From Dyella kyungheensis (GTDB lineage: Bacteria > Pseudomonadota > Gammaproteobacteria > Xanthomonadales > Rhodanobacteraceae), in NCBI RefSeq assembly GCF_016905005.1, contig NZ_JADIKC010000001.1, forward strand, positions 434,001 to 498,000: a stretch of 64,000 nt of DNA, read 5' to 3'. A program made the translations under genes and the position numbers. A model generated the notes under the pieces. It made no database searches. It had not been told where the DNA came from and worked only from the letters and a program-made list of their open reading frames with translations. Shown here one piece after another: positions 30,737-39,268 of this stretch. Position 1 is the stretch's first letter, and every line of letters starts with the position of its first letter.

Positions 30737-31297
30737 ATGAGCAAAGACCGCATCTTCGACGCCGCCAGGGCCATTCTCGACCACGAGGGGATCGAAGGGC
30801 TTTCGGTGCGCAAAGTGGCGGCACGCGCCGGCGTCTCGACCATGGCGATGTATCGGCATTTCGCCGACAAGGATGCCCTCTTGAACGCGCTGATGGATGA
30901 CGGCCTCGCCGCCTGGGAGAAGGTCGTCCGCGCCATCCGGGCCGAAGATCCGATGGAGTGGCTGGAGGCGGTGATCGAGGCGTTCCTCAAATTCGCGCTC
31001 ACCCAACCACACAGGTTCGACGCCGCCTTCTTCCTTCCGGCCCCCGAGGCCCGGCGCTATCCCGATGACTTCGTAGCGGGCCGTTCGCCGGTCATCGCGA
31101 TGATCATGGTCAGGATCGACCAGGCCAAAGCGGACGGACGTCTCGGCGGCACGCCAGCGGTGGATGTCGCATTGGCGCTCGCAGGCATGGCGCAGGGGCT
31201 GGTCTCCATGCAGCGCGCCAAGCGCTTTTCCAGCGACAAACAGTTCCGGACGCTGTTTCGCGCCCAGCTCCGCCATTGTCTTCAATCCTTTTCCTGA
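30737..31297 (+). CDS. TetR family transcriptional regulator
   Basis: 186 residues from ATG 30737. The N-terminal helix-turn-helix is clear: RIFDAARAILDHEGIEGLSVRKVAARAGVSTMAMYRHFADKDALLNALMDDGL. The C-terminal half is a ligand-binding helical bundle of usual length (FLKFALTQPHRFDAAFFLPAPEARRYP, then VDVALALAGMAQGLVSM). TetR proteins repress by binding palindromes and release DNA when a small ligand binds. A 36-bp palindrome abuts the start codon, so it probably controls itself and the amidohydrolase that follows after 11 bases. The lack of space for a ribosome site suggests a leaderless message. Confidence 0.92.
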   Translation: MSKDRIFDAARAILDHEGIEGLSVRKVAARAGVSTMAMYRHFADKDALLNALMDDGLAAWEKVVRAIRAEDPMEWLEAVIEAFLKFALTQPHRFDAAFFLPAPEARRYPDDFVAGRSPVIAMIMVRIDQAKADGRLGGTPAVDVALALAGMAQGLVSMQRAKRFSSDKQFRTLFRAQLRHCLQSFS

Positions 31298-31308
31298 AGG
31301 AGAACTCA

Positions 31309-32580
31309 GTGAGTGCCATCGCAAAAATCGCGGCCGCAGTGCTGGCCGTCGCCTGCGCTTTATCGGGGCAGGCCATGGCCAAGCCGCTCGCCATCGTGAA
31401 TACCGAGATCTATCCGTCGCCCAACGCTCCCCAGATACGTGACGGTGTCGTCCTCGTGCAGGACGGCAAGATCGTCAAAGTAGGCACCCGTTCAGAGGTT
31501 TCCGTTCCCAAGGGCGCTCGCGTCATTGACGCGCACGGCGCGGTTCTCACTGCCGGCTTCTGGAACAGTCACGTCCATATCATGCCGTCCGACCTCATGG
31601 GCGCGAAGACAGCCAAGGCGGCGGCGCTCGAAGGCGGCCTGCAGGCGATGCTGACGCGCTGGGGCTTCACCACCGTCTTCGATCTGGGGTCCTCTACCGA
31701 CAACACGCTGGCATTGCGTGAGCGCATCGCATCCGGAGAGCTTGCCGGGCCCATGATTCTTACGTGCGGCGATCCGTTCTTTCCCGAAGGCGGTACGCCG
31801 ATCTACGTGCGGCAATACCTGGCTGATCACGGCTGGGCCAACGAGGAAGTCACGACGCCGAAAGAGGCCGCCGACCGCGCGGTGCGGCAGCTCAACCGTG
31901 GCACGGATGCGGTGAAGATATTCGCTGGCGCCATCGTGGGCGGTGACATTGGCGTGCTGCCCATGCGCCTGGACATCGCCAAGGTCGTGGTGGCCGAAGC
32001 GCATAAGCGTGGCAAACCTGCTTTCGCGCATCCTTCCAACTATGCCGGCATCAACGTGGCGATCGACTCCGGCGTGGACATCCTGGCGCACACCACGGCG
32101 ACGGAAGACGGCAGCCACGATCCTTATGGCTGGACGCCCGCACTGATCGCACGCATACGCGCGCACCACATGGCGCTGACTCCCACCATGACGCTGTTCG
32201 AGTGGGAGTCGCAGAAAATCCACCAGAATCCGGAGATCCTGGCGCAGACGATCAAACTGATCACCTCCGAAGTGAAGGATTTCTCCGCCGCTGGCGGCGA
32301 AATCCTGTTCGGCACCGACGTCGGTTACACCGACGCCTACGACACCACCGAGGAATACCGCCTCATGTCCGGCGCTCTCGATTGGCGCCAGATATTGGTC
32401 GCGTTGACCACCGCGCCAGCGTCTCGCTTTGGCTATGCCGCGCACAAGGGACGCATCGCTCCGGGCATGGACGCCGATCTCGTGCTCCTCGATGGCGATC
32501 CAGCTAGCGATCCCACCGCCTTCGCTCGCGTGCGCGACACCATCCGTGGCGGACAGGTGATCTGGGGGACTGACCGGTGA
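31309..32580 (+). CDS. secreted amidohydrolase family protein
   Basis: 423 residues from GTG 31309 with AAGGAG at 31297-31302, six bases upstream. A signal peptide ends at SGQAMA. The enzyme shows amidohydrolase landmarks: AVLTAGFWNSHVHIMP (metal histidines 88 and 90), VKIFAGA (bridging lysine position), KPAFAHPSN and ILAHTT (histidines), and EILFGTDVGY (catalytic aspartate), ending with RIAPGMDADLVLLDGDP. Such enzymes hydrolyse amide or ester bonds of cyclic or peptide-like compounds in the periplasm. It follows the TetR gene and is probably its target. Substrate unknown. Confidence 0.88.
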   Translation: MSAIAKIAAAVLAVACALSGQAMAKPLAIVNTEIYPSPNAPQIRDGVVLVQDGKIVKVGTRSEVSVPKGARVIDAHGAVLTAGFWNSHVHIMPSDLMGAKTAKAAALEGGLQAMLTRWGFTTVFDLGSSTDNTLALRERIASGELAGPMILTCGDPFFPEGGTPIYVRQYLADHGWANEEVTTPKEAADRAVRQLNRGTDAVKIFAGAIVGGDIGVLPMRLDIAKVVVAEAHKRGKPAFAHPSNYAGINVAIDSGVDILAHTTATEDGSHDPYGWTPALIARIRAHHMALTPTMTLFEWESQKIHQNPEILAQTIKLITSEVKDFSAAGGEILFGTDVGYTDAYDTTEEYRLMSGALDWRQILVALTTAPASRFGYAAHKGRIAPGMDADLVLLDGDPASDPTAFARVRDTIRGGQVIWGTDR

Positions 32581-32600
32581 TCTTTCGATGCCAGGCATGA

Positions 32601-32622
32601 CCCGAAGTGACTACTTCCGGGG
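32601..32622. terminator. small hairpin between converging genes
   Basis: CCGAAGT and ACTTCCGG flank the 4-base loop GACT, with one bulged base, between the amidohydrolase and the opposite-strand kinase. No long T tract. Confidence 0.3.
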
Positions 32623-32665
32623 CGCAGTGCAACGGGTTGGTTTGCTCGTAGGGAGGATTCGTTAC

Positions 32666-34057
32666 TCAGTCGCCCGGAAACCATAGCGTGAAGCGGGTCA
32701 TGCCGTGCGGCTGGCTGTCCACGCTGACCCGGCCGCCATGGAGTTCCATGATGCTTTTCACGATGGATAGGCCAAGGCCGGTGGAGTTCGCCGAGTCGTT
32801 GCGGGAGCGATCCACCCGGTAGAAACGGTCGAACAGCTGCGCCAGATGCTCGGGCGGAATGCCCTCGCCGGGGTTCTCCACGGCAATCATGACGGCGCCG
32901 TCGGATCGCTCGGCAAGCAGCGTAATCGTCTCCCCGGGCGGGGTATAGCGCAGGGCGTTGGACAGAAGATTTCCCACCGCCCTTCGGAAGAGGTCGCGAT
33001 CCGCATGAACGGTCGCGCGCCCCTGCACCTTGATATGGACCCCGGCTTCCGAGGCCAACCCTTCGAAGTACTCGGTGATGCGCTCCAGTTCCGTGCCGAC
33101 GTCGAGTGGCGCGCGCTGAAGTGCAAACTGAGGATTGTCCGCGCGGGCCAGGAACAGCACGCTTTCGATGGTGCGGCTGACGCGGTCGCACTCTTCGATG
33201 TTGGAGCCGAGCAGGGCCTGGTATTCGGCCGGTGTGCGCGGATGCGCGAGCGCCACTTCGTTGGTGCCGCGTAGGTTCCCGATGGGCGTGCGCAGGTCAT
33301 GGGCGAGATCCACCGTGAATTGCCAGACGCGAGCGAAGCCGCCCTCGAGGCGATCGAGCATGTCATTCAAGGCGCCCGACAGCGCATGCAACTCGGCCGG
33401 CGCGTTGCCTGCCGTCAAGCGCTTGTGGAGGCTCTGCGCATGGATGGTGGCGGCATCGATGGCCATGGAGCGCAACGGTCGCAGTGCGCGGCGCACCAGC
33501 AGGTGGCTGAGCACGATCGCTGCGATCAGGCCGGCCAGCAGGCGCAGCGCCATGTCGCGCCGATAGTGCCGCAGCAGTGCTTCACGATCGGCAAGCGAGC
33601 GTGCCACGGCAATGGTCACGTGTGTACCGTCGCGCAGTTGCCCGGTCACCGCCACGCCCCGTATGGACAAGCCATGATCGTCACGCCACGTGCGCAGCAT
33701 GCTGGTGAGGATTCGCTGCCCCGTGGGCACCGCGGGTTGCAGATCGACGGGGAAGCCCGTCGGGTTGTGGTCGGCAATGATCTGCCCTGTGTCATCGACG
33801 ATGCGCAGTGCATTGCTGGGATCGCCCAGGACGCTGACCACCATGCGATCCTGATGGGCCTTCAGGTCGGCTATGGAGTCCAGCTCGGCGACAAACCGCC
33901 GTAGATGGCGAGCAGAGAGCACGAGGTTCGTCTCGTCCTGCGCATAGATGCGTTGCTCGGCCGCCCGGTACAGAAGCCATCCCACCAGAATGAAGCACAC
34001 CGCCGTGATCACCGTGAAGGTGGCGGTGAGGCGCGTACTGAGGGAAAGGCTGCGCAT
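32666..34057 (-). CDS. sensor histidine kinase, heavy-metal (CusS-like) type
   Basis: 463 residues. Two membrane helices (about 9-30 and 172-190) enclose a periplasmic sensor region of about 140 residues. A HAMP segment follows (VRRALRPLRSMAIDA), then the dimer/phosphoacceptor helix with His253 in DLAHDLRTPIGNL, and an ATPase domain with N box (NLLSNALRY), G1 (VENPGEGIPPEHL), F box (LFDRFYRVDRSR) and G2 (STGLGLSIVKSI). The H-box residue after His-253 is Asp where most relatives have Glu. It overlaps the upstream response regulator by one base (ATGA), so the two are translationally coupled. Confidence 0.93.
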   Translation of the reverse strand: MRSLSLSTRLTATFTVITAVCFILVGWLLYRAAEQRIYAQDETNLVLSARHLRRFVAELDSIADLKAHQDRMVVSVLGDPSNALRIVDDTGQIIADHNPTGFPVDLQPAVPTGQRILTSMLRTWRDDHGLSIRGVAVTGQLRDGTHVTIAVARSLADREALLRHYRRDMALRLLAGLIAAIVLSHLLVRRALRPLRSMAIDAATIHAQSLHKRLTAGNAPAELHALSGALNDMLDRLEGGFARVWQFTVDLAHDLRTPIGNLRGTNEVALAHPRTPAEYQALLGSNIEECDRVSRTIESVLFLARADNPQFALQRAPLDVGTELERITEYFEGLASEAGVHIKVQGRATVHADRDLFRRAVGNLLSNALRYTPPGETITLLAERSDGAVMIAVENPGEGIPPEHLAQLFDRFYRVDRSRNDSANSTGLGLSIVKSIMELHGGRVSVDSQPHGMTRFTLWFPGD

Positions 34058-34737
34058 CAGCCGGCCTCGCGGTCTTCGTCGAGCACGTAGCCCATGCCGC
34101 GAACGGTATGGATGAGTTTGAGGTCGTGGCCATCATCGATCTTCGCGCGCAAGCGGCGGATGGCGACCTCGACCACGTTGGTGTCGCTGTCGAAATTCAT
34201 GTCCCACACGTAGGACGCGATCTGCGTGCGACTCAACACTTCGCCACGCCGTCTGGCCAGGAGCTGCAGCAATGCGAACTCCTTGGGCGTCAGATCGATG
34301 CGCTGGCCGCTTCGGCGCACGCGGCGGCGAACGGCGTCGATTTCCAGGTCGCCGATATGGACGTGCTCGATATCGCGCGGCGGGCCGCGGCGGAGCAGGG
34401 TGCGGATACGCGCCAGCAGTTCCACGAAGGCGAACGGCTTCACCAGATAATCGTCGCCGCCGAGTTCCAGCCCGCGCACGCGCTCTTCCAACTCATCGAT
34501 GGCGGTGAGCAACAGCACCGGCGTGTCCTTCTTTGCACGAATACGGCGCAGCACCTCCCAGCCATCGATGCCTGGAAGCATGACGTCCAGTACGACCAGG
34601 TCATAAGCCTCTTCGAGCGCATGGTGCAAGCCGTCGATGCCGTTGGCCGCCACATCCACGGTGAAGCCGGATTCCTCGAGTCCCTTCTTCAGGTACTCGC
34701 CGGCCTTCTTCTCGTCTTCGATAACCAGCAGGCGCAT
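34057..34737 (-). CDS. response regulator, OmpR/CusR type
   Basis: 226 residues. The receiver domain carries acidic residues at the start (VIEDEKKAG), the phospho-acceptor Asp51 in [13 protein letters not shown], and the lysine in [10 protein letters not shown]. The C-terminal winged helix is of OmpR type ([56 protein letters not shown]). DSDTNVV is typical of the heavy-metal-response subgroup (CusR/CopR/IrlR). It forms an operon with the kinase and diverges from the RND efflux operon, which it probably controls. Confidence 0.93.
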   Translation of the reverse strand: MRLLVIEDEKKAGEYLKKGLEESGFTVDVAANGIDGLHHALEEAYDLVVLDVMLPGIDGWEVLRRIRAKKDTPVLLLTAIDELEERVRGLELGGDDYLVKPFAFVELLARIRTLLRRGPPRDIEHVHIGDLEIDAVRRRVRRSGQRIDLTPKEFALLQLLARRRGEVLSRTQIASYVWDMNFDSDTNVVEVAIRRLRAKIDDGHDLKLIHTVRGMGYVLDEDREAG

Positions 34738-34793
34738 GGGAACTCTCGCGTGGTGCCTGAACCGATCATACGCGGGGTGCCCCGGGAGCGTGA

Positions 34794-34807
34794 TTACAGA
34801 TTTGTCA
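34794..34807. promoter_or_regulatory. candidate response-regulator box
   Basis: TTACAGATTTGTCA is an imperfect palindrome (10 of 14 positions symmetric) in the 145-base divergent region between the regulator and the efflux operon. It resembles the ACAnATnTGT-type boxes bound by CusR/CopR regulators. Confidence 0.4.
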
Positions 34808-34882
34808 GGAAGCCGTCAGGGGTGGGCAAGCACCGGAAATCTAGCCTTGGCATGACCTGATCTGTCCAAGGCGGAGCCCGTT

Positions 34883-37800
34883 ATGTGGATCGTCCAACTG
34901 GCGCTACGGCGGCCATACACCTTCATTGTGCTGGCCTTGCTGCTGGCCATCATCGGTCCGCTCATGGTGCTGCGCACGCCGACCGACATCTTTCCCAACA
35001 TCAATATCCCCGTGTTGAGCATCGTGTGGTCGTTCAACGGATTCTCCGCGGACGACATGGCCAACCGCATCACCACGCCCTACGAGCGCGCGTTGACCTC
35101 CGACGTGGACAATATCGAGCACGTGGAGTCGCAGACGGTCAACGGCGTGGCCGTGATCAAGGTGTATTTCCACGAAGGCGCGGACATCAATCGCGCCATT
35201 GCGGAAGCCTCGGCCAATGCGCAGTCGATTCTCCGGGTACTTCCGTCGGGCACGCTGCCGCCGCTGGTGATCTCGTACAACGCGTCCACCGTGCCGATCC
35301 TGCAGCTGGCGCTGTCCAGTCATTCGCTGCCGGAACAGCAGCTGTATGACCTTGGCAACAACTTCATCCGCACCCAGCTGGCCACCGTACAAGGCGCCGC
35401 CATCCCGTTGCCGTTCGGCGGCAAGGTGCGCCAGATCATGGTGGACATCGATCCGAAAGCCTTGCAGGCACATGGCCTTTCGCCGCTGGATGTGGTCAAC
35501 GCGGTGAATGCGCAGAACCTGATCCTTCCAGGCGGCACCGCCAAGATCGGCGCGCTCGAGTACAACGTGAACCTCAACGGCAGCCCGACCTCGGTCGACG
35601 CACTGAACCTCATGCCGGTCAAGGCGACGAACGGCGGTGTCACCTATCTGCGCGACGTGGCGACGGTCCGCGATGGCTTCGCGCCGCAAACGAATATCGT
35701 GCGTGTGGACGGCACCCGGTCCGCCTTGCTGCAGGTGGAGAAGTCGGGCGATGCGTCGACGCTCGACATCATCGCTGCCGTCAAGGGTCTGCTGCCGAAG
35801 ATTGCCGCGGGCCTTCCGAAAGCGCTCGACATCAAGCCGGTGTCGGATCAGTCGGTCTTCGTCAGCTCGGCCGTGGCGGGCGTCGTTCGCGAGGGCGTGG
35901 TGGCCGCGGGGCTCACGGCCATCATGATCCTGCTGTTCCTTGGCAGCTGGCGTTCGACGCTGATCATTGCGATCACCATTCCCTTGTCCGTGCTGACGTC
36001 GCTCATTGCGCTCTCCGTGCTCGGTCAGACCATCAACATCATGACGCTGGGTGGCCTGGCACTGGCCGTGGGCATCCTGGTGGACGATGCCACCGTGGCC
36101 ATCGAGGCGATCAGTCACCATCGCGACATGGGCAAGTCGCTGCACGACGCGATCATCGACGCCTCGGCGCAGATCGCCTTGCCCACCCTGGTCTCGACGC
36201 TTTCCATCTGCATCGTGTTCCTGCCCATGTTCCTGCTCTCCGGTGTGGCGCGCTATCTGTTCGTGCCGCTGGCCGAAGCGGTGGTGTTCGCGATGCTGGC
36301 GTCGTACTTCTTCTCGCGCGCCCTCATCCCCACCCTGGCCATGTACATGCTCCGCAACGAGCGTGCTGCCCAGGGCGCAAAGAAGGAGCCGGGTGCACTC
36401 GGGAGGTTCCAGCAACGCTTCGAGCGCCGCTTCGAGAGCTTCCACGCCCGTTATGAAGGCGCGTTGCGGACGGTGCTTGCCCATCCTGGCCGCCTGGCCG
36501 TGACGTTCGCCATCGTGTGCGGTGGATCGTTGTTGCTGATTCCGTTCCTTGGGCGCGATTTCTTCCCGACATCCGATACCGGTGAGATCCGGTTGCACAT
36601 GCGGGCCCACACGGGTACGCGCATCGAACAGACCGCTCGCCTGGTCGATCTGGTGGAGCAACGCATTCGCGTAGTCATCCCCCAGCGCGAGCTTGGCAGC
36701 GTGCTGGACAACATCGGTTTGCCGGTGAGCGGCATCAACATGACCTACGATTCGTCGCTGCCCGTGGGCTCGGCGGATGCGGACATCCTGATTTCCCTCA
36801 AGGCCGGTCACCGTCCCACCGAGGAATACGTCAGCGCGTTGCGCGATCATCTCAACAGCGAGTTCCCCGGGGTGACGTTCTCCTTCCTTCCGGCGGACAT
36901 CATCAGCCAGACGCTGGATTTTGGCCTGCCTTCGCCCATCGATGTGCAAGTGGTCGGCAACGACAAGGCCGGCAACCGCAAGGTCGCCGAGGAATTGCTG
37001 GCCCAGTTGCGCCACGTTGACGGCCTGGTGGACCCGCGTATCCAGCAGCCGAACGACGCGCCGTCGATCAACGTGGATGTGGACCGTGTCAAGGCGATTG
37101 AAGCAGGCTTCCAGCAACGCACGATTGCGCAAAACCTGCTCATCGCCCTTTCCGGAAGCTCGCAGACGTCGCCCAACTTCTGGTTGAATCCGAAGAATGG
37201 CGTGAGTTATCCGTTGATGACGGAAGCGCCGCAGTACACCATCGATTCGCTGCAGGCCCTGGGCAATATTCCGCTGACGGCCGGCAACGCCAACACGCAA
37301 ACGGCGCCGCCCATTCTCGCGTCCTTGAGTACGCTTAGCCGCACCGCGCAGGACGCTGTTGTGTCGCACTACAACGTGCAACCCGTCATCGACATTTTTG
37401 CGGGCGTGCAGGGGCGCGACCTGGGTTCCGTGGCGGGCGACATTGATCGTCTCGTGGCCGGCGTGAAGGGACATCTTCCCGCCGGCTCCAGTATCGCCGT
37501 GCGCGGCGAAGTGCAGACCATGCAATCGTCATTCAAGGGGCTGCTGCTTGGGCTCGCGTTCGCGGTGCTGCTGGTGTACGCGTTGATGGTGGTGAACTTC
37601 CAGTCGTGGACCGATCCCCTGATCATCATCAGCGGCCTTCCGGGTGCACTGGCCGGCATGGCCTGGATGCTGTTCGTGACGCGTACCACCATCAGCGTGC
37701 CGGCGCTCACCGGCGCGATCATGTGCATCGGCATCGCGACGGCCAACAGCATCCTGGTGATCAGCTTTGCGCGTGATCGCATCCGCGATGGTGCCACGCC

Positions 37801-38074
37801 GCTCCAGGCCGCTTTCGATGCAGGCAGCACGCGCTTCCGGCCGGTTCTCATGACGGCGCTGGCGATGCTCATTGGCATGCTCCCGATGGCGCTTGGCCTC
37901 GGTGACGGCGGTGAGCAGAACGCGCCGCTGGGGCGTGCGGTCATCGGCGGCCTGATGTTCGGCACCGTGGCTACGCTGGTGTTCGTGCCGGTGGTGTTCG
38001 CCGCCGTGCACGCATGGCTTGGCCGTCGCCAGAACAGCTTGCCAGTCCTTCCTTCCCCTAATCCGATGCCCTGA
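34883..38074 (+). CDS. RND efflux pump inner-membrane permease, HAE1 type
   Basis: 1063 residues, the usual length. It is the proton-driven inner-membrane pump of a tripartite exporter. It starts MWIVQLALRRPYTFIVLALLLAIIGPLMVLRTPTDIFPNINIPVLSIVW, a standard first helix, and shows the duplicated layout of 12 membrane helices with two large periplasmic loops. GGLALAVGILVDDATVAIEAISHH in helix 4 carries the proton-relay aspartates, and GAIMCIGIATANSILVISFA is its second-half counterpart. It resembles the group with hydrophobic substrates. First gene of a three-gene operon: the adaptor follows after 13 bases. The neighbouring two-component system suggests stress- or metal-inducible expression. 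Confidence 0.95.
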   Translation: MWIVQLALRRPYTFIVLALLLAIIGPLMVLRTPTDIFPNINIPVLSIVWSFNGFSADDMANRITTPYERALTSDVDNIEHVESQTVNGVAVIKVYFHEGADINRAIAEASANAQSILRVLPSGTLPPLVISYNASTVPILQLALSSHSLPEQQLYDLGNNFIRTQLATVQGAAIPLPFGGKVRQIMVDIDPKALQAHGLSPLDVVNAVNAQNLILPGGTAKIGALEYNVNLNGSPTSVDALNLMPVKATNGGVTYLRDVATVRDGFAPQTNIVRVDGTRSALLQVEKSGDASTLDIIAAVKGLLPKIAAGLPKALDIKPVSDQSVFVSSAVAGVVREGVVAAGLTAIMILLFLGSWRSTLIIAITIPLSVLTSLIALSVLGQTINIMTLGGLALAVGILVDDATVAIEAISHHRDMGKSLHDAIIDASAQIALPTLVSTLSICIVFLPMFLLSGVARYLFVPLAEAVVFAMLASYFFSRALIPTLAMYMLRNERAAQGAKKEPGALGRFQQRFERRFESFHARYEGALRTVLAHPGRLAVTFAIVCGGSLLLIPFLGRDFFPTSDTGEIRLHMRAHTGTRIEQTARLVDLVEQRIRVVIPQRELGSVLDNIGLPVSGINMTYDSSLPVGSADADILISLKAGHRPTEEYVSALRDHLNSEFPGVTFSFLPADIISQTLDFGLPSPIDVQVVGNDKAGNRKVAEELLAQLRHVDGLVDPRIQQPNDAPSINVDVDRVKAIEAGFQQRTIAQNLLIALSGSSQTSPNFWLNPKNGVSYPLMTEAPQYTIDSLQALGNIPLTAGNANTQTAPPILASLSTLSRTAQDAVVSHYNVQPVIDIFAGVQGRDLGSVAGDIDRLVAGVKGHLPAGSSIAVRGEVQTMQSSFKGLLLGLAFAVLLVYALMVVNFQSWTDPLIIISGLPGALAGMAWMLFVTRTTISVPALTGAIMCIGIATANSILVISFARDRIRDGATPLQAAFDAGSTRFRPVLMTALAMLIGMLPMALGLGDGGEQNAPLGRAVIGGLMFGTVATLVFVPVVFAAVHAWLGRRQNSLPVLPSPNPMP

Positions 38075-38087
38075 CGGGAGAGTCACC

Positions 38088-39251
38088 ATGAACGCGCTCA
38101 CCCCATTTCAACCCTCTTCGCGGTCGCGTCTCCTGGTCGTGCTGCCGGTGGCCGCGGTATGTCTCGCGCTCGCTGTCGGCGGACTGCCGCGACTATCCGC
38201 GCACGCCGCCGTGGTGCGCCAGACAGCCACGCTCAGCACGCCTACCGTGGCTGTCGTCGCCCCCGGCCACGAGCCGCTGCAGCAGTCACTCGTGCTGCCG
38301 GGTGACGTGGAGGCATTACAGGAGGCCAGCATCTACGCACGCACCAGTGGCTATCTCGGTCACTGGCTGACCGACATCGGCACGCATGTCCACACCGGTC
38401 AGTTGCTGGCCCAGATCGAATCGCCGGAAGTCGATGCGCAGCTTGCACAGGCCCGCGCCGATGCGGCGACCGCGTCGGCCAACTACCAGATCGCCCGGGT
38501 CACCGCGTCTCGCTGGGAGGAAATGCTCAAGAGCAATGCCGTATCCCAGCAATCGAGCCAGGAAAACGTGAGCACCATGAGGGCCAAGCAGGCCATGCTC
38601 GCCGCCGCACAGGCGAACGTGGACCGGTTGCAGCAGCTGCAGTCGTTCGAGAAGGTTTATGCGCCCTTCGATGGCGTCATCACCATGCGCAATGTCGATG
38701 TGGGTGCGCTTATCGACGCCGGCAACGGCGGCACGCCTGCGGCGCTCTTCAAACTGGCTGAAACGGACAAGCTGCGCGTCTTCGTCAACGTGCCGCAGGA
38801 CAATGCTGCCGATGTGGCGATCGGTGCCCGCGCAACGCTGACCTTGCCGCAGTATCCGGGAAGGTCATTCGTGGGAAGCGTGGCGCGAACCGCCGGCGCG
38901 ATCGATCCGGTCAGCCGAACGCTGCGCGTGGAAGTGGACATGGACAACACCGATGGTGCCGTGCCGCCGGGCGCCTATGCGCAGGTCACGCTCGTGCTTA
39001 CGTCCGCCAAGGCCATGCAGTCGCTGCCGGCGAATACGCTGTTGTTTCGACCGGCGGGCGTGCAGGTAGCCACGGTCGATGCCAAGGGTCTGGTGCGATT
39101 GGTGACCGTGACGCTGGGCCGGGACTTCGGAACGCGTGTGGAAATTCGCGCGGGCTTGAACGGCAATGAACGTGTGATCGTCAATCCGGGCGACGCAGTC
39201 AGCGACGGACAGTCGGTGCGCATCAACGCACACCCTGCCGATGCAACCTGA
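38088..39251 (+). CDS. RND efflux periplasmic adaptor (membrane fusion protein)
   Basis: 387 residues from ATG 38088. One N-terminal membrane segment (LLVVLPVAAVCLALAVGGL) anchors it. The lipoyl/barrel-sandwich half (LPGDVEALQEASIYARTSGYLGHWLTDIGTHVHTGQLLAQIESPEVDAQLAQARAD) is followed by a short helical hairpin, the second lipoyl half (YAPFDGVITMRNVDVGALI) and a beta-barrel (VPPGAYAQVTLVL). It joins the inner-membrane pump to the outer-membrane channel. It lies between the pump and the channel genes with gaps of 13 and 17 bases. Confidence 0.93.
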   Translation: MNALTPFQPSSRSRLLVVLPVAAVCLALAVGGLPRLSAHAAVVRQTATLSTPTVAVVAPGHEPLQQSLVLPGDVEALQEASIYARTSGYLGHWLTDIGTHVHTGQLLAQIESPEVDAQLAQARADAATASANYQIARVTASRWEEMLKSNAVSQQSSQENVSTMRAKQAMLAAAQANVDRLQQLQSFEKVYAPFDGVITMRNVDVGALIDAGNGGTPAALFKLAETDKLRVFVNVPQDNAADVAIGARATLTLPQYPGRSFVGSVARTAGAIDPVSRTLRVEVDMDNTDGAVPPGAYAQVTLVLTSAKAMQSLPANTLLFRPAGVQVATVDAKGLVRLVTVTLGRDFGTRVEIRAGLNGNERVIVNPGDAVSDGQSVRINAHPADAT

Positions 39252-39268
39252 GCGAAGAGGACACAGCC

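Noticed and set aside
34904-37525. 873-codon minus-strand frame opposite the RND pump, and similar frames opposite typA (56626-58509) and the last TonB receptor (60335-62902)
   Set aside because: Shadow frames of clearly coding opposite-strand genes with no recognisable domain or ribosome site.
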